Shown here piece after piece: positions 52,996 through 61,515 of a DNA stretch of 64,000 nucleotides (position 1 is its first letter; every line of letters starts with the position of its first letter). This stretch comes from Perlabentimonas gracilis (GTDB lineage Bacteria; Bacteroidota; Bacteroidia; Bacteroidales; Tenuifilaceae). A program made the translations under genes and the position numbers. The notes under the pieces are model-generated. The model was not told the DNA's origin. It made no database searches and saw only the letters and a list, made by a program, of their open reading frames with translations. The stretch is from the NCBI RefSeq assembly GCF_011174675.1, contig NZ_JAANIG010000009.1:1-64000 (forward strand), read 5' to 3'.

Positions 52996-53373
52996 CTATT
53001 TGCATACCTCCTGAATTACAGAAAGAACTTTTGATACAGAGTAGGGCTTAGTCATTAACTGATCGAAACCAACGTCCTTAAAATCGTCAAAAAAAGTTAA
53101 AGGGTTGTGCGCTGTGAGCGCAATTATTGGAATATTCTTCTTCTCCACTGGAAACTTCTCGCGAATATACTTGGTGGTTTCAAGCCCATTCATAACTGGC
53201 ATTTCAATATCCATTAATATTATGTCGATATCGTTCTCTTTAAACATATCTAAGGCCTGCTGCCCATTTTCCGCTTCGTAGCACTGGGCGTTTATCTTTT
53301 TAACTATTTCTTTAATAAGAAGCCTGTTAACGAATATGTCGTCAACTATAAGAATTTTGTAAATATTTTCCAT
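52996..53373 (-). CDS. Single-domain response regulator
   Basis: 125 aa receiver: acidic pair DD at 11-12, phospho-acceptor D55 in ILMDIEMPVMNG, ALTAHN with the switch Thr and the Lys in MTKPYS. No output domain. It resembles the C-terminal receivers of hybrid kinases more than CheY. A -7 box TATATTTG (53402-53395, minus) lies just upstream. It sits next to the Crp/Fnr gene and the che locus. Confidence 0.92.
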   Translation of the reverse strand: MENIYKILIVDDIFVNRLLIKEIVKKINAQCYEAENGQQALDMFKENDIDIILMDIEMPVMNGLETTKYIREKFPVEKKNIPIIALTAHNPLTFFDDFKDVGFDQLMTKPYSVSKVLSVIQEVCK

Positions 53374-53408
53374 TGTTTACAATTACTATTCTTGCAAATA
53401 TAGTTGTT

Positions 53409-54104
53409 CTATCCTAATCGGCTTAAGGTTTTTAAAATATTTAAGCTGTTAATGGAAAAACCATTTCGCGTCATATCAATAATTTTATCATGCTTGAATT
53501 CCGATAGGGTTCTTATGAGGCTTTCTTTGGTAGTACCTGCTAGTTCTGCCAGTTCCTGTCTTGTTAAAGGAATAGAGAACTCGTGGCTACCAAAAATTTC
53601 CTCGGAAAAGTACAGAATGATGTCGGCCACTCGCCCTGGCAGCTGTTTTGAGAGCAGGCTCGACAGCCTACCTATATTAAATAGGTTATCGGAGCTAATA
53701 CGTTGGATTACTTCGCGGGCAAAATCCTTATTCTCCGATACTAGAAATTTAAAGGTTTCTATATCAATAAACTGAACTACCGTTGGCTCAAGGGCACACA
53801 CAGAGTAGTCATAGTTATCGTTCGATAGGGCAGAGGATATTCCTAAGAAAGCTCCTGGCTGGGCAATACGCAGTATTAAGTTCTTGCCTTTACGCATTTC
53901 GCGTGTAACCTTAGCCATTCCCGAAATGATTATAGCCACCTCAGTAACTCTTGAGTTTTGCTTTATAATGGTATCCCTTTTCTGATACTCCATTCGGTTC
54001 GACGAACTGATTAACCTCTCCCGCTCGGTACCCGTCAGAAGCTCTTCAAGCTTAAAATGTAACTCTCTAATATCTTGTTTGTTTGTGGCTTCCATATTGT
54101 TCAT
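53409..54104 (-). CDS. Crp/Fnr-family transcriptional regulator
   Basis: 231 aa. N-terminal cyclic-nucleotide-binding-like beta roll (about 30-145: KRDTIIKQNSRVTEVAIIISGMAKV, LRIAQPGAFLGISSAL) and a C-terminal winged helix (about 155-225: RVADIILYFSEEIF, SIPLTRQELAELAGTTKESLIRTLSEFKHDKII). No Cys cluster of the Fnr type is present, so it is unlikely to sense oxygen by an Fe-S cluster; the ligand is unknown. It is divergent from the che locus and could regulate it. Confidence 0.92.
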   Translation of the reverse strand: MNNMEATNKQDIRELHFKLEELLTGTERERLISSSNRMEYQKRDTIIKQNSRVTEVAIIISGMAKVTREMRKGKNLILRIAQPGAFLGISSALSNDNYDYSVCALEPTVVQFIDIETFKFLVSENKDFAREVIQRISSDNLFNIGRLSSLLSKQLPGRVADIILYFSEEIFGSHEFSIPLTRQELAELAGTTKESLIRTLSEFKHDKIIDMTRNGFSINSLNILKTLSRLG

Positions 54105-54205
54105 CGCCTTTATATGTTATATTATAACCAATCATAAATATACAAAAATAATCAAATAGTGATTCAAATCATCTTTTTTTAGTGAGCAAACTCATTAAAA
54201 TACTG

Positions 54206-54236
54206 TTGCAACTACTTTTAATTACTTGTATTTTTG
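54206..54236 (+). promoter_or_regulatory. Predicted promoter of the chemotaxis locus
   Basis: TTG (54206-54208), a 20-nt spacer and TATTTTTG (54229-54236), with the first ATG 25 nt downstream. It lies in the divergent region shared with the Crp/Fnr gene. Confidence 0.65.
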
Positions 54237-54261
54237 ATTGAATATTTCATAACAATAAATC

Positions 54262-54624
54262 ATGATTTTAATAGTAGACGATTCAACAACTAATCAAGTA
54301 CTGCTTGAAGCCATTCTGCAAGAAGAGGGCTACCAAACAATTACCGCATTTAGTGCTCGCGAGGCCTTTAAAGTAATTGAAAAGGAGAAGCCAGAGCTAA
54401 TATTGCTCGACCTTTTAATGCCAGAGGTTAGTGGGTTTGACTTTTTAAAGGATATTAAGTCGAAGCCAACAATGTCTGATATTCCTGTTATTGTAGTATC
54501 GGCGGTGGGCTCTCAGGAGAATGTTGAACTATGCAAAAGCTTAGGTGCAGTAGAGTTCTTCAGTAAGCCAATCGAAATTTCTGTGCTGATAGATACTGTA
54601 AAGCGAATGGTTGCCGTTAGCTAA
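54262..54624 (+). CDS. Single-domain response regulator (CheY-like)
   Basis: 120 aa. Acidic pair DD at 6-7, phospho-acceptor D50 in ELILLDLLMPEVSG, VVSAVGS as the switch region and the Lys in FFSKPIE. Only a receiver. It is the first gene of the plus-strand signalling locus, so a likely target of CheA or of the histidine kinase at 61516. Confidence 0.92.
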   Translation: MILIVDDSTTNQVLLEAILQEEGYQTITAFSAREAFKVIEKEKPELILLDLLMPEVSGFDFLKDIKSKPTMSDIPVIVVSAVGSQENVELCKSLGAVEFFSKPIEISVLIDTVKRMVAVS

Positions 54625-54732
54625 TGCTATTTTTTACTAACGATTTTAGCGCGCTAACCTTTTTCTCGTTTTATCGTTGTATATTTAAGTTCCGAAGTTT
54701 TATAACTAAATATTAAAACTAAATACACGCTT

Positions 54733-56550
54733 ATGCCCAAAGCTGATAAACCCAACAAGTTTACCGCAAGCATCTCAATTAGTGAGTTTACCGACGTATT
54801 CTTGGGCATCGACGAACAGATACTTCAGCTACACCAGTGCTCATCCGACGATTTTCTTGGTCTCAATGCTGATTTCAAGCAGTATTATCGTCAGGCCAAG
54901 GCATTGTCCGATAATGCCGCGCAAATATTTAATGCCTTAGCCGAGAACGAAACCAAGGCATTGCTTCGAGATATTGAGAAGCTTTATAAGGATTTGAAGC
55001 AAATTCAGCTTCAGTTTACCAACCACCTTAACACCACCATTGGTTTGCTGCGCGAAATTGTTGAGCTCCAAGGTAGACTATTCCTGCCAGTTAAGAATAT
55101 GAACCAGGATTTGTTAACCCTTAAATTTTTGCTGGCCAATATCAAGATATCAAACTCAAACCTTGGTAAGACTGAGCTCAATAACTTGGAAAGACTTCTT
55201 CACAGATACAATGATGTAATAAACGACTTTAAGATTTGTGGTTATCAGAACGAGAGTAACCTAGATTTACTTAAGGGAGTAGTGAGTAAATCGCTAAAAC
55301 ACTTCGAGTCGATAAGCGATAAGCATTTGCAGGATTTGGATGGAATACTGAACAATACACATTACGGAATAATCCTCTTTGCGGAGAAGCATGAAGAGGT
55401 GGCTCGCCAAATCCCTGAGCTTACCCAAAAAACGGAAAATTCTTCAAGAAGTATAGCTGATATTATTACCAATCTGCAGTACCATGATATTATCCGCCAA
55501 AAGATGGAGCACGTGCAGGCAACCCACAAGAAGCTGCTTGCCGAATTGGAAAGTACTGCCACCGAAAAGAAAGACGAATTCGAAAAGGATCAAAAATTGC
55601 TTGTACGCATCAGGGATATTGCCAACCTGCAATCGGCCCAGTTGGTTTATGCCAACAAGGAGTACCAGCAGGCCATAGAGGTAATCACAAATAAGTTTAT
55701 TGCCATAAGCAACGATATGACCAATATCGCATCGATGTGTAAGGACATAAACCTTTCACAGGATAATTCCGATGAGCTATACCTTCAGAATCTTATCGAT
55801 AAGATGCAGAACTCATCGCAGGTACTAAACAGGTTTCTTGAGGCAAGCCAATCCTTCCATGAACATATCGAGGAGTTAACCACCAAAATTACTGGAACTA
55901 ACGATAGCGTGGCCAAATTTTCAAAGTCGCTTCAAAGTTTAAGGGAGATTACTGGAGAAACCATCAAAATGCTTTCCGGAAGTGGCGAGAATACTAGAGA
56001 GCACTCCGAGACCCTAAAGCTTGTTCAAAGCCTGTATTCGGATGTGGAAAAGTTTGAGGGCGAAATTCAGGAGGTTTTTGGCAAAATTGCCAGTATCGGA
56101 AGCCAGCTGCTGCCCAACATAGGCAAAAATCTTAAGGGAGCAATAAGCGATGGTCTATTTGTTCAGGCTGCTCATTCCATGACCAACATCATCAATCAGC
56201 TTAATCAAAAGCACATTACCATAAAATCACTGCTCGATGAAAACCTTTCCTCAAGCAAAGTCGTTTCAGCCGATGTTAGGGAGTCGATTAGTAAAGTAAG
56301 GTATTACGATTTTTTTGAGAAAGTAATTGTAGACATTATCGCAGAGTTTAACCACATATACCAAATGCTTAGGGCAGAGCTTAACGAGGGTGAAAAAGCA
56401 GAGGATTTGGAAGCAATTAAGAACCTTTACACCATGGCCAGCGAGCATAAAATTCACGATAAGGTTTCAAACACCGAGGGTGACATCGATCTATTCTCCG
56501 ACGATGAACCTGTTACAGATGAGGATGACGATAACTTAGAACTATTTTAA
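54733..56550 (+). CDS. Large coiled-coil protein of the chemotaxis locus, CheZ-like motif
   Basis: 605 aa, almost wholly helical, soluble, with acidic tail (DLFSDDEPVTDEDDDNLELF). No membrane segment, HAMP or MCP hairpin tip was found. Residues about 245-265 (ITNLQYHDIIRQKMEHV) place D252 and Q256 four residues apart, the same spacing and aromatic/Gln surroundings as the catalytic Asp/Gln of CheZ (FQDLTGQ). A second, degenerate version sits near the C-terminus (VRYYDFFEKV, D526/K530). It may be a CheY-P phosphatase or a scaffold (inference). It lies between a receiver gene and a STAS gene. Confidence 0.65.
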   Translation: MPKADKPNKFTASISISEFTDVFLGIDEQILQLHQCSSDDFLGLNADFKQYYRQAKALSDNAAQIFNALAENETKALLRDIEKLYKDLKQIQLQFTNHLNTTIGLLREIVELQGRLFLPVKNMNQDLLTLKFLLANIKISNSNLGKTELNNLERLLHRYNDVINDFKICGYQNESNLDLLKGVVSKSLKHFESISDKHLQDLDGILNNTHYGIILFAEKHEEVARQIPELTQKTENSSRSIADIITNLQYHDIIRQKMEHVQATHKKLLAELESTATEKKDEFEKDQKLLVRIRDIANLQSAQLVYANKEYQQAIEVITNKFIAISNDMTNIASMCKDINLSQDNSDELYLQNLIDKMQNSSQVLNRFLEASQSFHEHIEELTTKITGTNDSVAKFSKSLQSLREITGETIKMLSGSGENTREHSETLKLVQSLYSDVEKFEGEIQEVFGKIASIGSQLLPNIGKNLKGAISDGLFVQAAHSMTNIINQLNQKHITIKSLLDENLSSSKVVSADVRESISKVRYYDFFEKVIVDIIAEFNHIYQMLRAELNEGEKAEDLEAIKNLYTMASEHKIHDKVSNTEGDIDLFSDDEPVTDEDDDNLELF

Positions 56551-56563
56551 GATAACAAACACT

Positions 56564-56902
56564 ATGGCAAAATCACAAAGTATCACCTTAAAAGCTCAGG
56601 CATCTAAAGCTAAAGGGAAATCGGATGAGCTTGTTCTGCAAATGCAGGGCGAGCTTACCCTCGACAACGCCACCAAGGTTAAGGAGTTTCTCCTTAGCAA
56701 TATGCCCAAGGGCAAGACATTCAATGTGAAGATTAGCAATGTCGATAATATCGATTTGGGGTTCTTGCAGCTTTTAAAACGATTTTGTTGGGATGCCCAG
56801 CAGGAACAGAAAGGTGTAGATATAACAATGAATATCAGCGAAGATCAAAAGATGTTACTTATCCGATCGGGCTTTGAGTCTATAATCACCCTAACTAATT
56901 AA
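56564..56902 (+). CDS. STAS domain protein
   Basis: 112 aa, single STAS fold: LVLQMQGELTLDNATKVKEFLLSNM, NVKISNVDNIDLGFLQLLKRFCWDA. In anti-sigma-factor antagonists the loop reads D-S/T-x-G-L with a phosphorylatable Ser; here it is NIDLGF, with no Ser/Thr at that place, so control by phosphorylation there is unlikely. It lies 13 nt after the coiled-coil gene and 33 nt before cheY; STAS proteins also occur with CheA-type HPt partners. Confidence 0.88.
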   Translation: MAKSQSITLKAQASKAKGKSDELVLQMQGELTLDNATKVKEFLLSNMPKGKTFNVKISNVDNIDLGFLQLLKRFCWDAQQEQKGVDITMNISEDQKMLLIRSGFESIITLTN

Positions 56903-56935
56903 CATATTTAATTCAATACCAAATACAGAGTTACC

Positions 56936-57301
56936 ATGGCAAAAACAATTCTAATTGTTGACGACTCCGAAAGCATTCGCGAAGTGGTTAGCTTTACCCT
57001 CGAAAATGAAGGCTACAACGTCCTCATTGCTAACGATGGTACCGATGCCCTCAAGTTTTTAGATGGAACGCATATCGACCTGATTATTACCGACCTTCAT
57101 ATGCCCGAGATGGATGGTATTACCCTTATTCGTCAAGTTCGTAAGATGGAGCAGTATATGCGTATACCCATCCTTTTCCTTACCACGGAGTCGCAAGCCG
57201 CTAAAAAGATGGAAGCCAAAGAGGCTGGGGCAACCGGTTGGATTATTAAGCCCTTTGTTCCTGCTAAGCTAATTGCCGCACTAAATAAAGTACTACGCTA
57301 A
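56936..57301 (+). CDS. cheY: Chemotaxis response regulator CheY
   Basis: 121 aa. Acidic pair DD at 9-10, phospho-acceptor D53 in IITDLHMPEMDG, LTTES with the switch Thr, and the Lys in IIKPFVPAKL; the surface matches CheY well. Its stop codon overlaps the cheA start by one base (TAATG), a sign of coupled expression. It is expected to be phosphorylated by CheA. Confidence 0.94.
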   Translation: MAKTILIVDDSESIREVVSFTLENEGYNVLIANDGTDALKFLDGTHIDLIITDLHMPEMDGITLIRQVRKMEQYMRIPILFLTTESQAAKKMEAKEAGATGWIIKPFVPAKLIAALNKVLR

Positions 57302-59370
57302 TGGATAACTTTAAGAAAAAATTTGTTGAGGAAGCGGTCGATCTTATCGATGGGCTCGAGAAAACCTTACTCGAGCTAGAGGAGAACCCCGAGGATGAAG
57401 CCATTGTGCAAAAGGTTTTTAGGGTTATGCATACCCTAAAAGGCAATAGCGGTATGTTTGGGTTCGAAATGATTGACAGCTTTACCCATGAAATGGAAAC
57501 GGTATACGATATGATTCGTAATCATAAGCTTTCTGTTTCGCGCGAAATTCTCGATTTAACTCTCGCTTCCGTCGATCATCTGAAAATCCTGCTCGATGAG
57601 GATAACTATAACGACCCTGACGTTCAGGCTAACCACAAGATGTTGCTTAGCAAGGTTGCCCAAATTATTCAGGCTGATAGTGAGACCTCAGTGGCTTCAG
57701 GCCCTTTGCCAACGGCTAACAATAATCTCAATGGAGATTCCGATAAGGGGAGCAGCTACTATATACTGTTTGAGCCCAATGGCAATATCTTTAGCAACGG
57801 CACAAACCCGTTATACCTGCTCGACGAACTTCACACCCTTGGAGAGGCTAAGGTTTACGCTCATCTAAACAGGGTACCGCCCCTAAAGGATATCGACGAG
57901 AGCCTTTGCTACACATACTGGGAGGCCATTCTATACACCGAGTCGAGCGTAAACGATATAAACGACGTTTTTATATTCGTTGAGGATGAGTCAAACATTG
58001 AGATTCAGAAGATAATGGATGGCAATGTGCTCGCCAATGAACAGTTTGTTAGCGAGTTGGACAACCTGTCGAGTATTCAGAAGGATATTGGATTTAATTC
58101 CGTGCAAAGGATTGCTGTAAACATCTCCAAAAGTAGTACCACACAACAAAATGTTCAGGTTAAGGGTAAGGATAGAGTAGTGGCTAAGGATGCTACCATT
58201 AGCAGCATCCGTGTGGCTGCCGACAAGCTGGATATGCTTATGAATCTGGTTTCGGAGCTAGTAACAACTCAGGCACGATTAAGCCTTTTTGCCGAGGAGA
58301 GCGCTGTGCCCGGTTTGGTTCCTATTGCCGAAAATGTTCAGAAATTGTCGCGCCAGCTCCGTGACATTGCTTTTAGCATTGTGCTAATTCCCATCGAGAA
58401 TATGCTAACCCGCTTTCAAAGGCTTGTGCGCGATCTCTCATCGGAACTAGGTAAGGATGTTGTTTTTGCCACCGAGGGAGCCGAAACCGAACTCGATAAG
58501 ACTATTATTGAAAGTTTGGCCGATCCGCTAATGCATATTCTTCGTAATAGCCTCGACCATGGAATTGAAGATGCAGCTCAACGGGAGAAGGCTGGGAAAC
58601 CTAAGCAGGGGAAAATCACCCTCAAAGCATTCTACTCTGGGGCCAATGTCATGATCCAGATAAGTGATGATGGTGCAGGTATCGATCCTGAGATGATCAC
58701 ACATAAAGCCATTGCGAAGGGGATAATATCAGCCGATCGCAAACTTTCCAAGCGCGAGGTTCTTGAGCTTGTTTTCCTACCCGGATTTAGTACTGCCACC
58801 AAGGTAACCGATGTGTCGGGTCGTGGTGTAGGGATGGATGTGGTAAAGCGTAAAATTGCCGATATTAGGGGCGAGGTTGAGATAGACTCAGAAAAAGGAG
58901 TGGGTACAACTATAACCATTAAGCTGCCATTAACCCTTTCTATTATCGATGGGTTGCTTGTTAAGGTTGAGGACACACATTTCATTATCCCCTTGTCGGT
59001 AGTTGATAAAATTTACGCTGTTGAGCATGAAAAGATAGCCAAAACCTTTAATAACGTGGTGGTGCTCGATGGGAAACAGATCCCATTCTTCTACATACGT
59101 CGAGAATTTGAACACACTGAAAGCACCGAAAAGTTTGAACAGGTTATTGTAGTTAATTTTGAGGAGAAAAGCGTTGGCCTTGTTGTTGATACAGTGATAG
59201 GAGAATATCAGGCCGTGCTTAAACCTTTGGGTAAGCATTACAAAAACCAGGATATGATATCAGGAGCTACAATACTAGGCGACGGAACGGTTGCTCTAGT
59301 TATGGATACCAATAAAATTATTAAGCTTTTTGCCAATCATAAAGATTTTGCCATGGAGGGCGAAGAGTAA
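57301..59370 (+). CDS. cheA: Chemotaxis histidine kinase CheA
   Basis: 689 aa. P1/HPt about 1-110 with phospho-acceptor H44 in VMHTLKGNSGMFGF. A P2-like domain about 150-240 (YYILFEPNGNIFSNGTNPLYLLDELHTLG). P3 dimerisation about 295-365 (VAADKLDMLMNLVSELVTTQARLS). P4 ATPase about 370-545 with N-box HILRNSLDHGIED (from H412), DDGAGID and GRGVGMDVV. The C-terminal P5 is CheW-like (about 550-689). All kinase parts are intact. It takes signals from receptors through CheW and phosphorylates CheY and CheB. Confidence 0.96.
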   Translation: MDNFKKKFVEEAVDLIDGLEKTLLELEENPEDEAIVQKVFRVMHTLKGNSGMFGFEMIDSFTHEMETVYDMIRNHKLSVSREILDLTLASVDHLKILLDEDNYNDPDVQANHKMLLSKVAQIIQADSETSVASGPLPTANNNLNGDSDKGSSYYILFEPNGNIFSNGTNPLYLLDELHTLGEAKVYAHLNRVPPLKDIDESLCYTYWEAILYTESSVNDINDVFIFVEDESNIEIQKIMDGNVLANEQFVSELDNLSSIQKDIGFNSVQRIAVNISKSSTTQQNVQVKGKDRVVAKDATISSIRVAADKLDMLMNLVSELVTTQARLSLFAEESAVPGLVPIAENVQKLSRQLRDIAFSIVLIPIENMLTRFQRLVRDLSSELGKDVVFATEGAETELDKTIIESLADPLMHILRNSLDHGIEDAAQREKAGKPKQGKITLKAFYSGANVMIQISDDGAGIDPEMITHKAIAKGIISADRKLSKREVLELVFLPGFSTATKVTDVSGRGVGMDVVKRKIADIRGEVEIDSEKGVGTTITIKLPLTLSIIDGLLVKVEDTHFIIPLSVVDKIYAVEHEKIAKTFNNVVVLDGKQIPFFYIRREFEHTESTEKFEQVIVVNFEEKSVGLVVDTVIGEYQAVLKPLGKHYKNQDMISGATILGDGTVALVMDTNKIIKLFANHKDFAMEGEE

Positions 59371-59408
59371 TACCATTTGTAAAAATAACCGAAAACGGAG
59401 GAAATCAT

Positions 59409-59930
59409 ATGAATCAGGACAACTTATCAAGAATTAACTCTTACTTGTCGTTTAAGCTGGGCGACGAGGAGTTTGCTGCTCACGTAGGCAAAGTGCTAAA
59501 CATCTTGGAAATGACCAAGATTACCGAAGTACCTAAGGCGCCAGTTTATATGAAAGGCGTTATTAACCTCAGAGGAACTGTACTGCCAGTTATCGACACT
59601 CGAATAAAGTTTGGGATGACACCCACTGAATACACTACCAACACTTGCATAATTGTGCTTGACATCGATGTTGATGGTGAAACCATTCAGGTGGGTGCTC
59701 TTGTTGATGCAGTTCAGGCAGTGCTTGAAATTGAGAAGGGGAAAATTATGCCACCCCCAAGCATTGGTAGTAAGTACAAATCGGAGTTTATTGAAGGAGT
59801 CGCCAATATTGATGAGAAGTTCATTATGATTCTCGATATGGACGCAGTGTTCTCAACCGAGGATGTAACCGATTTACTTAACAAAACCGAGGAGACACAA
59901 AGTACAACTGAAATTGAGGAGGTAAGCTAG
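59409..59930 (+). CDS. cheW: Chemotaxis adaptor CheW
   Basis: 173 aa, two-subdomain beta fold: SYLSFKLGDEEFAAHVGKVLNILEMTKITEVPKAPVYMKGVINLRGTVLPVIDTRIKFG is the typical CheW N-half. It couples receptors to CheA P5. It follows cheA by 38 nt, with GGAGG just before its ATG. After it comes a gap of 629 bp. Confidence 0.95.
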   Translation: MNQDNLSRINSYLSFKLGDEEFAAHVGKVLNILEMTKITEVPKAPVYMKGVINLRGTVLPVIDTRIKFGMTPTEYTTNTCIIVLDIDVDGETIQVGALVDAVQAVLEIEKGKIMPPPSIGSKYKSEFIEGVANIDEKFIMILDMDAVFSTEDVTDLLNKTEETQSTTEIEEVS

Positions 59931-60559
59931 CGAAAAAGTTTAGCATTCACTTGCTTTTTAACTAAAAATATCTTATTTTTAGTAAGTAGCGTTAATAGTA
60001 TTGTTGGCTGAAATATAGCGTTTTATTAATTTCTATTGCAAAGAGTTGGGGGCAAATTCAAATTTTAGGCTGGAGCTAATAATTTTTTTATGACCCCCTT
60101 GGGCTGTTCAAAAAGCGAAATTCAGGTTTAGGGAAAAGCCATTAAATGAGTGGAGAAGCTTTTTGAACAGCCCTCTTTGTTTGAAAATGGAAGCCATACC
60201 ATACTAATCGCTTCGCCTATTTTTGCCAGTTGGCTCATCTCCCAAATTATTTTTCGTACTTAATGCTCTGTATTCAAGTTGATTGAATCTTTTGTGTTTT
60301 GCTATTACCCTGATAGGTTGATTGTTGCGTTTGAAGAGTAAATCTTGCAAAAATGTAACACTATTTACAGAAAATATCTATATTTAATTCCATAATTGAA
60401 AGTTTTTGAAGTTTTATTTGGATTATCAAATGGTTCGTAGGACAATGCGCTTCTATTCATTTCACGAATTATGTTTATTGAGTTTAGTATTGTCCACATT
60501 ACAATTCAATTTTAAGTGCAGCTTAACGTATTAACCTTTTTTATTCTTTTATTCATAAA
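59931..60559. other. 629-bp intergenic region in the chemotaxis locus
   Basis: It splits cheW from cheR. It holds an inverted-repeat element at 60101-60173 (see that entry) and AT-rich sequence on both sides. No credible reading frame, tRNA or conserved RNA was found, and no clear TTTG/TAnnTTTG promoter for cheR. Confidence 0.6.
60101..60173. repeat. 73-bp element with 16-bp perfect inverted repeats (MITE-like)
   Basis: GGGCTGTTCAAAAAGC (60101-60116) and its exact complement (60158-60173) enclose 41 nt. The arm resembles terminal repeats of insertion sequences and the element holds no gene, so it is either a miniature inverted-repeat element or a long hairpin that ends the cheW transcript. 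No obvious target-site duplication flanks it. Confidence 0.65.
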
Positions 60560-61420
60560 ATGATGTTTAACTTACGTTTAAACGAGATTTTCAGAGCCCA
60601 GCTATCGCAAGAAGAGTTCGATAAGCTAAGTCGTTTCATTTACAAGGAGAGTGGTATAAAGATGCCTCCAGTAAAAAAGGTGATGCTACAAAGTAGGCTC
60701 CAAAAGCGGCTTAGGGAGCTAAATATGACTACATTCAAGGAGTACATCGATTATGTCTTTGGCAAAGATGGGCTAAATGCTGAGATAATTCATATGCTCG
60801 ATGTGGTAAGCACCAACAAAACCGATTTCTTTAGGGAACCAGTCCACTTCGATTTTTTAACTAGCACCGTTCTTCCTGAGTTTGTTCAGCAAAAAGCTGG
60901 ATCGCGCACCATTAAAGTATGGAGCGCTGGCTGCTCTAGTGGCGAAGAACCCTACACCCTGGCCATTGTTATGGCAGATTTTGCAGAGAAAAACCCGGGT
61001 TTCGACTACTCAATTATTGGAACCGATATCTCAACCCAAATCCTGCAAAAAGCAGTGGATGCCGTTTACAAGGAGGAGAGAGTGTCAATTATTCCAATGG
61101 AAACCAAACGCAAATACTTTTTAAAGAGTAAGGATAGATCGAGCCCCACGGTTAAAGTGGTAGGAGACTTGAGGCGAAGGGTTAGGTTTGGCAGGCTAAA
61201 CTTTATGGATAATTACTACGATGTGCCCGAGACCTTTGATGCTGTTTTCTGCCGAAATGTGCTAATCTACTTCGATAGGGAAACTCAGGAGAAGGTTATT
61301 AATAAGCTGTGCGATAAGCTACGACCAGACGGCTACTTCTTCCTTGGTCACTCCGAGTCAATTATGAATATGGATGTGCCCCTTAAGCAGGTAAAGCCCA
61401 CAATATTTAAGCGATTGTAG
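60560..61420 (+). CDS. cheR: Chemotaxis protein methyltransferase CheR
   Basis: 286 aa. N-terminal helical domain (FDKLSRFIYKESGIKMPPVKKVMLQSRLQKRLRELN), NKTDFFREPVHFDFL, SAM loop VWSAGCSSGEEPYTLAIVM and the C-terminal FDAVFCRNVLIYFD...DGYFFLGHSESI. It methylates receptor glutamates for adaptation; the partner esterase cheB is 1.5 kb downstream. A second ATG is one codon later. Confidence 0.95.
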   Translation: MMFNLRLNEIFRAQLSQEEFDKLSRFIYKESGIKMPPVKKVMLQSRLQKRLRELNMTTFKEYIDYVFGKDGLNAEIIHMLDVVSTNKTDFFREPVHFDFLTSTVLPEFVQQKAGSRTIKVWSAGCSSGEEPYTLAIVMADFAEKNPGFDYSIIGTDISTQILQKAVDAVYKEERVSIIPMETKRKYFLKSKDRSSPTVKVVGDLRRRVRFGRLNFMDNYYDVPETFDAVFCRNVLIYFDRETQEKVINKLCDKLRPDGYFFLGHSESIMNMDVPLKQVKPTIFKRL

Positions 61421-61515
61421 AATTTGCGCTTTTAAACTAATATTTTCTTTCGTATCTTGAGAAGATAAAATTTATCAATAGGGTATTCTCAAAAATATTA
61501 TAACTACCAATTGCT

